The notes under the pieces are model-generated. The model made no database searches and was not told the DNA's origin. It was given only the letters and a program-made list of their open reading frames with translations. From NCBI RefSeq assembly GCF_043194295.1, contig NZ_JBAFVK010000012.1: 64,000 bases of DNA; one strand, 5' to 3'. The DNA is from Xanthobacter autotrophicus. GTDB taxonomy: Bacteria > Pseudomonadota > Alphaproteobacteria > Rhizobiales > Xanthobacteraceae. Both the position numbers and the translations under genes were made by a program. Positions within the stretch are counted from its first letter, which is position 1, and each line of letters opens with the position of its first letter. This document shows, one piece after another, positions 10,770 to 18,037 of this stretch.

Positions 10770-10783
10770 CACGAATAGTCGTG
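10770..10783. promoter_or_regulatory. Possible second activator site (CACGA-N4-TCGTG)
   Basis: A 5-bp-arm inverted repeat within GCGACACGAATAGTCGTGCC. It lies about 110 bases upstream of the sigma-54 promoter and shares GCGACA with the longer palindrome at 10816-10842, so it may be a weaker binding site for the same activator. The arms are short and chance occurrence is possible. Confidence 0.35.
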
Positions 10784-10815
10784 CCAGACTGACGCACATA
10801 AGAACAAGAACTGCG

Positions 10816-10842
10816 ACACCTGTCGCGATTTGCGACAGGTGT
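10816..10842. promoter_or_regulatory. Enhancer-like palindrome for the AcoR-type activator
   Basis: A perfect inverted repeat, ACACCTGTCGC / GCGACAGGTGT with a 5-base centre (GATTT). It lies about 160 bases upstream of the -24/-12 promoter and 31 bases before the activator's ATG. Position and symmetry suit an upstream activating sequence bound by a dimeric Fis-type helix-turn-helix, and it could also autoregulate the activator gene. Confidence 0.8.
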
Positions 10843-10873
10843 TTCAGGGAGAAACGCCAAGCGAGGGACCAAG

Positions 10874-12934
10874 ATGCCTGCTGCGCCGACGCCTGCCGTG
10901 TCGACCTCTGCACTGTCGTCCTGCGCCGCGACCGATGCCGTCCTTGCCGCCCGGCGCCGCTTCTTCTCCGGCGCGCCGGTGCCCGAGGACGCGCTGGCGC
11001 AGCCCATCCTGCGCTCCTGGACCCGCTGCGCCGCGCGGGGCCTGGGGCCGCAATCCCGCTCGCGGATGGAGCCGCTGACGGACGGCGAGTTCGCCGCCCG
11101 GCGCGAGCGCCACGAGGCCCTGCGCCGCCGCTGCCGCCCCGAGCTGGAGGCGCTGCATGCCGCCGCCCGCGCGGCGGACAGCATCGTCATCCTCACCGAT
11201 CCGTCCGGACTGGTGCTCGACACCGTCGGCAGCGCCGACTTCGCCGACCGCGCCGCCAAGGTGGCGCTGCGCCCCGGCGTGAGCTGGAGCGAGGCTGAGA
11301 CCGGCACCAACGCCATCGGCACCGCCTTGGTGGAGCGCCGCCCGGTGGAGGTGCGCGGGGCCGAGCATTATGCCGAGGCCAACGGGATCCTCAGCTGTGC
11401 CGCGGCCCCCATTCACGACCCGTTCGGGGAACTGGTGGGCCTGCTCGACCTGTCGGGTCCGGCCTCGGTGCCGCATCTGCATGCGCTGGCGCTGGTGGAG
11501 CTGGCCGCCGGCCAGGTGGAGCACCGCATGTTCGAGGGCGCCTTCCCCGACCATAGCCTGGTGCGCTTCCATGCCGACCCGAGCTTCCTCGGCACGGCGC
11601 GGGAGGGCATCCTGGTGTTCGAGGATTATCGCCTCGTCGCCGCCAACCGGCCGGGCCTCGCCCTGCTCGGCCTCGGCTGGGATGCCTTGGGCGCCAAGCG
11701 CTTCGGCGACCTGTTCGAGGGCAGCCTCGGCAAGGCAGGGGAAGAGCGACGGGTGCGCACCCGCCGCGGCGACGTGGCCATGCGCCTCGAACGGCAGGGC
11801 CTGCCGGTGCGCACCATTGCGCCGCGTTCCGCACCTGCCGTGGAGCGTCAGCCCGCGCCTGTGCCCGCGCAGCCGCCCGCCCCGACGGGCCCGCGCTTCG
11901 ATGCTGCTACGGAACGCGACCTCGGCCGCGCCGTGCGCCTGATGGAAGCCGGCGTGCCGGTGCTGATCCAGGGCGAGACCGGCGTCGGCAAGGAAGTGTT
12001 CGCCCGCCAGATCCACCGGCGCGGCAACCGGGGCGCCAAGGCGTTCGCGGCGGTCAATTGCGCGGCCCTGCCCGAGGGCCTCATCGAATCCGAGCTGTTC
12101 GGCTACGAGGAAGGCGCCTTCACCGGCGCCCGTCGCGCCGGCTTCAAGGGCCTGTTCCGCGAGGCGGACGGCGGGGTGCTGTTCCTCGACGAGATCGGCG
12201 ACATGCCGCTCTCCCTCCAGAGCCGCCTCTTGCGCGTGCTCCAGGAGCGGGAGGTGACGCCGCTCGGCGGCGGGCGGCCGGTGGCGGTGGATTTCGCCCT
12301 CGTCTGCGCCTCCCACCGCGACCTGAAGCAGCGGGTGGAGGAGGGCAGCTTCCGGGCCGACCTCTATTTCCGCATCGCCCAATATACGGTGACGCTCCCG
12401 GCGCTGCGCACGCTTGCCGATCGTGAGGCGCTGGTGGATCGCCTGTGGGCGGAGCTGGCGGGGACCGGCCCCGCTGCGCCGTCGCTTTCGGCTGAATGTC
12501 GGGCTGCGCTCGCCGGCCACGGCTGGCCGGGCAATTTCCGCCAGCTGGTGGGTGTCCTGCGGGTGCTCCACGCGCTGGCGGAGCCGGGCGAGATCCTGGG
12601 CGTCGATGCCCTGCCGGCGGACGTGCGCAGCGCGCCGCTGGAATGGCGCGGCGCCGGCCGGCCGGCGGAGATCATGCCCGCCCGAGCCGAGGCGGACACT
12701 GCCCCATCGCAGGATTTTGGCGCCCGTGATCTTGGGGCAGGTGATCTTCGGGCAGGTGATCTTCGGGCAGGTGACCTTCGGGCAGGTGATCTTGGGACGG
12801 TGACGCGTGCGGCCATGGACGCGGCCCTGGCCGCCAGCGGCGGGAATGTCTCCCAGGCGGCGCGCCGGCTCGGCATCCACCGCAGCACCCTGCATCGCCA
12901 TCTCGCCGGCCGGGGAGCCCGCGGCGGGCATTGA
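10874..12934 (+). CDS. AcoR-type sigma-54-dependent transcriptional activator
   Basis: A 686-residue enhancer-binding protein. The N-terminal GAF-type sensor region is about 60-220 (IVILTDPSGLVLDTVGSADF, PGVSWSEAETGTNAIGTAL, the latter characteristic of AcoR). The AAA+ domain is about 345-570 with Walker A GETGVGKE (about 366), sigma-54 contact loop GAFTGA (about 414) and Walker B GVLFLDEIGD. The C-terminal Fis-type HTH is GGNVSQAARRLGIHRSTLHR (about 655-674). Between AAA+ and HTH is a low-complexity run of five pentapeptides (AGDLR-like, about 617-642) encoded by 15-bp tandem repeats. It is divergent from and probably controls the aldehyde dehydrogenase; acetaldehyde or acetoin is a plausible effector. 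Confidence 0.93.
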   Translation: MPAAPTPAVSTSALSSCAATDAVLAARRRFFSGAPVPEDALAQPILRSWTRCAARGLGPQSRSRMEPLTDGEFAARRERHEALRRRCRPELEALHAAARAADSIVILTDPSGLVLDTVGSADFADRAAKVALRPGVSWSEAETGTNAIGTALVERRPVEVRGAEHYAEANGILSCAAAPIHDPFGELVGLLDLSGPASVPHLHALALVELAAGQVEHRMFEGAFPDHSLVRFHADPSFLGTAREGILVFEDYRLVAANRPGLALLGLGWDALGAKRFGDLFEGSLGKAGEERRVRTRRGDVAMRLERQGLPVRTIAPRSAPAVERQPAPVPAQPPAPTGPRFDAATERDLGRAVRLMEAGVPVLIQGETGVGKEVFARQIHRRGNRGAKAFAAVNCAALPEGLIESELFGYEEGAFTGARRAGFKGLFREADGGVLFLDEIGDMPLSLQSRLLRVLQEREVTPLGGGRPVAVDFALVCASHRDLKQRVEEGSFRADLYFRIAQYTVTLPALRTLADREALVDRLWAELAGTGPAAPSLSAECRAALAGHGWPGNFRQLVGVLRVLHALAEPGEILGVDALPADVRSAPLEWRGAGRPAEIMPARAEADTAPSQDFGARDLGAGDLRAGDLRAGDLRAGDLGTVTRAAMDAALAASGGNVSQAARRLGIHRSTLHRHLAGRGARGGH
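12726..12800. repeat. Five tandem 15-bp repeats inside the activator linker
   Basis: Units of GTGATCTTCGGGCAG occur at 12726, 12741, 12756, 12771 and 12786. Two centre units are identical and the others differ by one to three bases. They are in frame and encode AGDLR-type pentapeptides between the ATPase and DNA-binding domains, so copy-number change would alter linker length without a frameshift. Confidence 0.93.
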
Positions 12935-13024
12935 TGCCGAGAGGGCCCGGCTTTCATCGGCTCCGCAAGGGCAACAGGCCGGTGCATCGCGCGCCCTCGC
13001 TTCTGCCGTGAGAGCCCCGCCCGA

Positions 13025-14158
13025 TCAGGTCACCGGCCGGGCGGCCTCGCCAGCCTGCATCACCTCGGCGAGGGCGGGAAGCACGCTCTCGCGCATGCGG
13101 CGGCCGTAGAACAGCGCGAAATGGCCCGCGTGGGGCACCACCATCTGGCGCTTCAGGCCGGCTGGAATGTTCACGCACAGATCGTGGGCGGCCTCGGTCT
13201 GGGTCCGGGCCGAGATGTCGTCCACCGCCCCCTCCACGGTGAGGAGGGCGGTGGTGGACAAGGCCTGCGCCCGCACCGCGTGCCCGGCGACGGTGAGGCG
13301 GTCGCGGGCCAGCGCATTCTCCCGGAACACGGTGGCGACATTCTCCATGAAGAACTCGCCGGCCACATCCATCATGTTCCAGCACAGCCGCGCGAGGGGA
13401 AAGCGCATGGGATCGTCGCCGTCGTCGAAGGCGAGGCGGAACGGCAGGTCGCCGCCCGTCATGCCCTGGCGCCACAGATAGAGGGCGAAGGCGTCGATCT
13501 GCCGCCAGGCGGGAAAGATGCGCCGCCCGGCGCCGGGAAAGGCGCTGGAGACCGTCTCGATCACCTGCTGCTCCAGAGCCTCCAGCGAACGCTCCTGTAG
13601 CACGCGCCACAGGCGGGTGGGGTTGCGCGAGGGGTCGATGGGGCCGCCGATCAGGCTGAGGCTCAACGGCGCCGCGCCTGCTTCGGCAAGCAGGCAGGCG
13701 GCGGCCAGGGCCGGCAGCGCCCCCTGGCAGACGCCGATGATGTGGATGCCGTCCCCATCCTCGGACAGGGCACGCGCCATCTGCGCGGTCTCCATGCAGT
13801 TTTCCGCGAAGCCGAAGCGCCCGGCCGAGACCGGCACATAGCGGGCGTTGGGCCATTCGGTGATCGCCGCCGCGTCGGCGATGTCGAGCAGGGCAACCAT
13901 CAGGTCGCGCATGAGGAAGGGATAGGCCCCGGAGAGGGGCGCCACCACCAGCACCCGGCGGCGCGGCTGCGGGCTGCGCGAGAAGATCCGCAACTGGCCG
14001 AACGGCAGGTGGGCCCCCACCACATCGCGGGCCCCCACCACGTTCGCCACAGTCGCGCCGCTTCCGGCGATGCCGAAGGCTTGGTAGGCCCCCTCGCTCA
14101 GGCGCTCGCCTTCGGCGGGCGCACCGAATTGAAGCGGGCGCAGATCGTCAAGCCACAT
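13025..14158 (-). CDS. phaZ: Intracellular polyhydroxybutyrate depolymerase
   Basis: A 377-residue alpha/beta hydrolase of the intracellular PHB depolymerase class that mobilises storage granules. The lipase-box equivalent is GVCQG with Cys144 in place of the usual Ser, the hallmark of this class. It follows ITEWPNARYVPVSAGRFGF, a conserved family segment. The catalytic His is in VPHAGHFALFYG near the C-terminus, and VEGAVDDI supplies the likely acidic residue. No signal peptide is seen, consistent with a cytosolic granule-bound enzyme. It is convergent with the sigma-54 activator; the winged-helix regulator behind it may share its biology. Confidence 0.92.
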   Translation of the reverse strand: MWLDDLRPLQFGAPAEGERLSEGAYQAFGIAGSGATVANVVGARDVVGAHLPFGQLRIFSRSPQPRRRVLVVAPLSGAYPFLMRDLMVALLDIADAAAITEWPNARYVPVSAGRFGFAENCMETAQMARALSEDGDGIHIIGVCQGALPALAAACLLAEAGAAPLSLSLIGGPIDPSRNPTRLWRVLQERSLEALEQQVIETVSSAFPGAGRRIFPAWRQIDAFALYLWRQGMTGGDLPFRLAFDDGDDPMRFPLARLCWNMMDVAGEFFMENVATVFRENALARDRLTVAGHAVRAQALSTTALLTVEGAVDDISARTQTEAAHDLCVNIPAGLKRQMVVPHAGHFALFYGRRMRESVLPALAEVMQAGEAARPVT

Positions 14159-14351
14159 GGTGCCGGGTCATCCTCCAGCTTGGTCGGCGGGCATCATAGG
14201 GCCAGATGCACCCGCCGCACCATGGCCTTGGCAGGACAGGCAAAAGTATCCATACCCCGATCCACCAGCCGCTTTCGTCCGGCCCGTGGCGCGGCGCTTG
14301 GGCGAGCCCACTTGGCCGCCTAGGCATCGGTCGAAGCCCGGGCCCACGGGG

Positions 14352-14885
14352 TCAGAGCGAAGCGGCGGCGCGGGCGGCCTGGTCGTAGTGGCCGGAGAGG
14401 GTGCGCATGAGGGCGGCGATCTCCGAGAGCGTGTCGGGCGGGACGCCGGTGGCCGCCACGGCGCCGGTGAGCAGGGCCTCACGCACGTCGCGGTAGCGCT
14501 CGCAGGTGGCGCGGCCCTGCTGCGAGGCGATAAGGGTCTTCTCCTTCCCCCGCCGACCAGAGGTGACGAGGCCGAGGGCCTGGAGCTTCTTTGCCGCATA
14601 GGTGACGAGGTGGGTGTCCTCCACGTCCAGCACGAGGCACAGGTCGGCGATGGTCTTCGGCCGGTCGCGATGCACCACGTGGTGGAGCACCTGCACGTCG
14701 AGGGGCGACAGGTCCGGCACGCCGGCAGCCGCCATGCAGCGCACCATCCAGCGGCCATAGGCGTGGGTGAGCATGTTGAGGCCGAATTCGAACTCGGAGA
14801 GCGCGGGCAGGGTGCCGGTGGCGAGGTGGGCGGAAGAGACGATGGCGGGGCCGGGGCGGCCGGCTTCCCTGATGCTGTCACTCAT
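14352..14885 (-). CDS. Winged-helix (MarR-like) transcriptional regulator
   Basis: A 177-residue DNA-binding protein. The central wHTH reads LSPLDVQVLHHVVHRDRPKTIADLCLVLDVEDTHLVTYAAKKLQALGLV with a basic wing SGRRGKEKT, the MarR topology. The C-terminal helix (DTLSEIAALMRTLSGHYDQA) would form the dimer. The ATG overlaps the stop of a 41-codon ORF (ATGA at 14882-14885), so translation is probably coupled. An imperfect palindrome at 15098-15119 may be its operator. The regulated genes are unknown; the downstream PHB depolymerase is one candidate. Confidence 0.85.
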   Translation of the reverse strand: MSDSIREAGRPGPAIVSSAHLATGTLPALSEFEFGLNMLTHAYGRWMVRCMAAAGVPDLSPLDVQVLHHVVHRDRPKTIADLCLVLDVEDTHLVTYAAKKLQALGLVTSGRRGKEKTLIASQQGRATCERYRDVREALLTGAVAATGVPPDTLSEIAALMRTLSGHYDQAARAAASL

Positions 14886-15007
14886 CGGCTCACCCCACCG
14901 GCGGGATTGGCCACCGCAGGGCTGGCCACTGCCACGGGCGCTGCCATGGGCAAGCCAGGCGCCACGGCAGCCCCCATTCCGTAAGGAAAACCCGACAGAG
15001 TGCCCAT
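14882..15007 (-). CDS. Short coupled ORF upstream of the winged-helix regulator (41 aa)
   Basis: A small ORF, starting MGTLSGFPYGMGAAVAPGLP and continuing Ala/Pro/Val-rich to GGVSR. It has GAGGA eight bases before its ATG, and its TGA overlaps the regulator's ATG in an ATGA junction. That arrangement is typical of translational coupling or of a real small protein. There is no recognisable domain, TM helix or signal peptide. It could be a leader peptide or a small partner of the regulator. Confidence 0.55.
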   Translation of the reverse strand: MGTLSGFPYGMGAAVAPGLPMAAPVAVASPAVANPAGGVSR

Positions 15008-15097
15008 GGTGTTCCTCATCTCTGGCGGGCGCGGCCGTTCGGTGGCGTCATCACGGCGGGCGGCTGGTCCCTCGCGGCAGGATTGTTGAGTGATCTC

Positions 15098-15119
15098 GAT
15101 AACTCGTCAACGAACTATC
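15098..15119. promoter_or_regulatory. Imperfect palindrome, possible operator of the winged-helix regulator
   Basis: GATAACTCGT-CA-ACGAACTATC: ten-base arms with eight complementary positions. It is about 90 bases upstream of the 41-codon ORF in an otherwise empty region, where the promoter of this unit should lie. MarR-type dimers bind sites of this size. Confidence 0.5.
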
Positions 15120-15195
15120 GATGTTTCTTCTTGGTGGGCTCCGGCGCCTAGGCGATCGTAGGGAATTCGGGCGGGAACAGCCGAGCGGATCGCCA

Positions 15196-15229
15196 AGCAA
15201 AAAGGGCGCCCACGTGGTGGACGCCCTTT
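15196..15229 (-). terminator. Rho-independent terminator of the 15254-15628 gene
   Basis: On the minus strand a 13-bp stem (AAAGGGCGTCCAC / GTGGGCGCCCTTT, one mismatch) with a 3-base loop is followed by TTTTTGCTT. It starts 25 bases after the stop codon of the secreted-protein gene. Confidence 0.9.
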
Positions 15230-15253
15230 GCTGCAGTGCGTTGGATGGGTGGC

Positions 15254-15628
15254 TCAGAAGGAGAGCGCGCCGACCTTCTCGACTTCCACGTGGTCGGCCA
15301 CGCGGCTGATCTTCAGGGTGGTGCCGCTGCGGCCCACCGGGCCGGGCAGGGAGATCACCTGCTGCTGGCCGGGCTGGAGCAGCGTGGACACGCGGATCAC
15401 GGCCGGAGCGGCGTTGGGCTCGGCGGCGGCATCGACGGTGGTGATCACCTCGTAGCCCTTGGCATCCTTGACCCAATAGGTCACGGCGGAAGCCTTGCCA
15501 CCCAAGTGAGTCACGATGGCCTGACGCTCCGCGGGAAGCGGCTCGCCGGCGAAGGTGGTGGCGGCCACGGTCACAGCCGCCGTGGCAAGGAGGCCGGCCG
15601 CGCCGACGATCTTGAGGATGTTGTTCAT
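15254..15628 (-). CDS. Small secreted protein of unknown function
   Basis: A 124-residue protein with a clear Sec signal peptide (MNNILKIVGAAGLLATAAVT, cleavage likely after ...TTFAG or AATTFA). The mature part is about 98 residues with alternating hydrophobic residues (SAVTYWVKDAKGYEVITTVD, AAPAVIRVSTLLQPGQQQVISLP) suggesting a small beta-sandwich. No catalytic motif and no cysteines. It is a monocistronic unit with its own terminator at 15196-15229 and an AT-rich upstream region (15680-15770) that is probably its promoter. I do not recognise the family. Confidence 0.8.
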   Translation of the reverse strand: MNNILKIVGAAGLLATAAVTVAATTFAGEPLPAERQAIVTHLGGKASAVTYWVKDAKGYEVITTVDAAAEPNAAPAVIRVSTLLQPGQQQVISLPGPVGRSGTTLKISRVADHVEVEKVGALSF

Positions 15629-15779
15629 GTCAGCCTCTGCGCACGCGTGCGGCCGACGGCCTAGGTTTCGGTGCGCTTATCTGCGTTGAACATATCGTGA
15701 TTGTTGCAATGCACAATCCGCATTTTCCGCAATACAGAAATGCATTCCATTCATGTCAGGCGCCACCCTGATACCGATT

Positions 15780-16619
15780 CTACCCGGGCGGCCCGAACAG
15801 GACGCGTAGCTTGCCGCCCAGTCCCGGAGTTCGCCGGGCATCGCGAAACAGGGCGATCCACTCGCGGACCACGATGGCGAGCGGATTGCGGCTGCTTGTG
15901 GCTCCGGCGACGCCGAAGCTCAGCGGTTCATCATCCGGGGCCTCGGCGAAGGTGCCGAACAGGCGGTCGAACACGATGAGGACGCCGCCGAAATTGCGGT
16001 CGATGACGCTGGGATTGGACGCGTGGTGCACGGCGTGGTGGCGCGGCGTGTTCAGCACCCATTCCAGCGGGCCGAGATGGGGCGGCCGAGCCAGATGCAA
16101 GAAGAACTGGTAGGCCAGCCCTGCGCCAAGCACGCCAAACACGGCGAGGGGCGGAAAGCCCAGCGCCACCAGCGGCAGGTAGAACAGGAGCCCTCCGGTG
16201 AGGGGGCCGCCCCAGCCCAGCCGCACCGCGGCGGACAGGTTGAGACGCGTGGCCGAGTGATGCACCGCGTGTGTCGCCCACAGCCAGCGCACCTTGTGCA
16301 TGGCGAGGTGGTGGAGGAAGTAGCAGAATTCCACCGCGAGGAAGAGCGCCGCCCAGGCCGCGACGCCCTGCATGGGAATGTCCAACAGGCGGTGCTGGTG
16401 GATCAGGATCGCTGGCGCGGCGGCCAGCGATGCGGTGAGCGCGCCGATAATCTTGTTGCCCGCCGCGATGGCCAGGGAGGCGGCGGTCTCACCAGCGTCA
16501 TGGCTGTCCACGTGGTTCACCTTGTGGAATAGGTATTCTGCTGCCATCAGGGCGAGGACGATCAGCGCGAAGCCCCCGGACTGGGGCAGGATGGCGCCGT
16601 TGGTAAAAAAGCCGGACAT
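15780..16619 (-). CDS. Sterol desaturase / fatty acid hydroxylase family membrane enzyme
   Basis: A 279-residue integral membrane di-iron protein. Histidine clusters characteristic of the family are present in order: FLHHLAMH, ATHAVHHSA, and NTPRHHAVHHAS near residue 200, set among several TM segments (about 15-35, 50-75, 85-105, 145-170). Such enzymes hydroxylate or desaturate lipids, carotenoids or sterol-like molecules using O2. The substrate cannot be told from sequence; close alphaproteobacterial relatives are simply annotated as the family. It lies 163 bases downstream of the secreted repeat protein with a strong hairpin between, so it is probably separately transcribed. Confidence 0.88.
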   Translation of the reverse strand: MSGFFTNGAILPQSGGFALIVLALMAAEYLFHKVNHVDSHDAGETAASLAIAAGNKIIGALTASLAAAPAILIHQHRLLDIPMQGVAAWAALFLAVEFCYFLHHLAMHKVRWLWATHAVHHSATRLNLSAAVRLGWGGPLTGGLLFYLPLVALGFPPLAVFGVLGAGLAYQFFLHLARPPHLGPLEWVLNTPRHHAVHHASNPSVIDRNFGGVLIVFDRLFGTFAEAPDDEPLSFGVAGATSSRNPLAIVVREWIALFRDARRTPGLGGKLRVLFGPPG

Positions 16620-16715
16620 GGCTTCACCTCTTGCATGTCGAACGCCCCCCGCCGCGCCCCGCGTGCCGTGTCCGCGCGCCGGCCTCGGGCAGAGCGTCCG
16701 GCCGTACAGGTCGAC

Positions 16716-16750
16716 CGGGCCGCGGCTTTGGGGCGGATCGCCGCGGCCCG
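16716..16750. terminator. Hairpin after the GPYG-repeat protein gene
   Basis: A perfect 11-bp inverted repeat, CGGGCCGCGGC / GCCGCGGCCCG with a 13-base loop. It starts 33 bases beyond the stop of the 16783-17091 gene. No T-run follows on either strand, so termination is only inferred from position and stem stability. Confidence 0.45.
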
Positions 16751-16782
16751 GCGCTCCGGGCGGTGAGGCCCGGAAGGGGGGC

Positions 16783-17091
16783 TCAGTAGCGCGACACGGT
16801 GCCGGAGCGGCTCACGCTGTTGCCGTAGGGCCCGGTGGTGGTGCGGGAATAATTGTAGGTGCCCGGCGCCGTCCGCGTGACACTTCCGGAGCGCGCCACC
16901 GAGCCGCCATAAGGGCCGGTGGCGACAGCGCTGCGGCTGCAAGTGCCCCCGGCGCAGCCGCCCGCTGCGGCGCTGCTGTAGGTGCCGCGCGGCGTGGTGG
17001 TGGAGCCGGTCCGCGTCCAGGCGGCGGCCTCGGTGACGGCGGCGATGGAGACGACGGCGGTGAGGGAGAGGGCGAGCACCGTGCGGTTCAT
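16783..17091 (-). CDS. Small exported Ser/Thr/Gly-rich repeat protein
   Basis: A 102-residue protein with a signal peptide (MNRTVLALSLTAVVSIAAVT, cleaved around EAAA-WT). The mature chain contains two near-copies of a ~17-residue unit, TGPYGGSVARSGSVTR and TGPYGNSVSRSGTVSR, plus a CAGGTC dicysteine patch. Proteins with such GPYG/RSG units are frequent in Rhizobiales; their function is unknown. The ATG at 17091 has AGGAG seven bases upstream. It is divergent from the two-component system. Confidence 0.82.
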   Translation of the reverse strand: MNRTVLALSLTAVVSIAAVTEAAAWTRTGSTTTPRGTYSSAAAGGCAGGTCSRSAVATGPYGGSVARSGSVTRTAPGTYNYSRTTTGPYGNSVSRSGTVSRY

Positions 17092-17320
17092 GTCTGACTC
17101 CTGGTGGTTCAAGCGCGACGGATGAACCCCATCTGTCGCGGGCCGGGTGAACGGCGAAGCCCTGATCCGCAGGGATGGACCGTGTCGCCCGTTTGCAATG
17201 ACGCCACCTTCAGTCGCGGCCGTTGCATCGGATTTGCACCGGGGTGAGGCGCTGTAACGTTTTGTAACCGACGCTGCCGCGCGTATTGCTGGCTGCTCCC
17301 GGCTTGGCGACACTCCCCTC

Positions 17321-18037
17321 ATGGCCCAGCGCACCCTTCTCCTCGTCGAGGACGATCGCGAAATCCGCTCCCTCCTCGCCGATTTCCTCGGACGGGAGGG
17401 CTATGGCGTGCTGGCGGCGGAGGATGGCGCCGCCATGGACCGCCTGCTTGCCACCACGCGGCCGGACCTGGTGGTGCTGGACCTGATGCTGCCGGGGGAG
17501 GACGGGCTTTCCATCTGCCGGCGGCTGCGGGCGCGGGGTGGGCTGCCCATCCTCATGCTCACCGCCAAGGGCGACGACGTGGACCGCATCGTCGGCCTCG
17601 AAATGGGGGCGGACGACTATCTGGCAAAGCCGTTCAACCCGCGCGAGCTGCTGGCCCGCATCCGCGCCGTGCTGCGACGGGCCGAGGGGGCCATGCCGCA
17701 ACCCCAGCTCCCCTCGCGACGGGTCGCTTTCTCCGGCTTCGTGGCCGATCTCGACGCGCGCAGCGTGGAGCATGCCCAAGGCGTGGTGCTGGAGCTCACC
17801 TCCGCCGAATTCGAGCTGCTCGCCTGCTTCCTGGAGCGGCCCAAGCGCGTGCTCTCCCGCGACCAACTGCTCGACTGGACCCGCGGGCGCAACGCCGATC
17901 CGTTCGATCGCACCATCGATGTCTCGGTGAGCCGGCTGCGGCGCAAGCTCGTCATCGCCGCGCCGGAGGCGGCCCTTCTCATCAAGACCGTCCGCAATGG
18001 CGGCTATCTCTTCGCCGCCGATGTCCGCACCCTCTGA
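17321..18037 (+). CDS. OmpR-family response regulator
   Basis: A 238-residue two-domain regulator. Receiver about 1-120: acidic pocket VEDDRE, phospho-acceptor D54 in LVVLDLMLPGEDG, LTAKGDD, and the conserved Lys in LAKPFNPRELLARI. The C-terminal winged helix is about 135-235: LTSAEFELLACFLERPKRVLSRDQLLD, RTIDVSVSRLRRKL, IKTVRNGGYLFAADV. It overlaps the following histidine kinase gene by 17 bases in another frame, so the two are co-translated partners. Regulon unknown. Confidence 0.95.
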   Translation: MAQRTLLLVEDDREIRSLLADFLGREGYGVLAAEDGAAMDRLLATTRPDLVVLDLMLPGEDGLSICRRLRARGGLPILMLTAKGDDVDRIVGLEMGADDYLAKPFNPRELLARIRAVLRRAEGAMPQPQLPSRRVAFSGFVADLDARSVEHAQGVVLELTSAEFELLACFLERPKRVLSRDQLLDWTRGRNADPFDRTIDVSVSRLRRKLVIAAPEAALLIKTVRNGGYLFAADVRTL

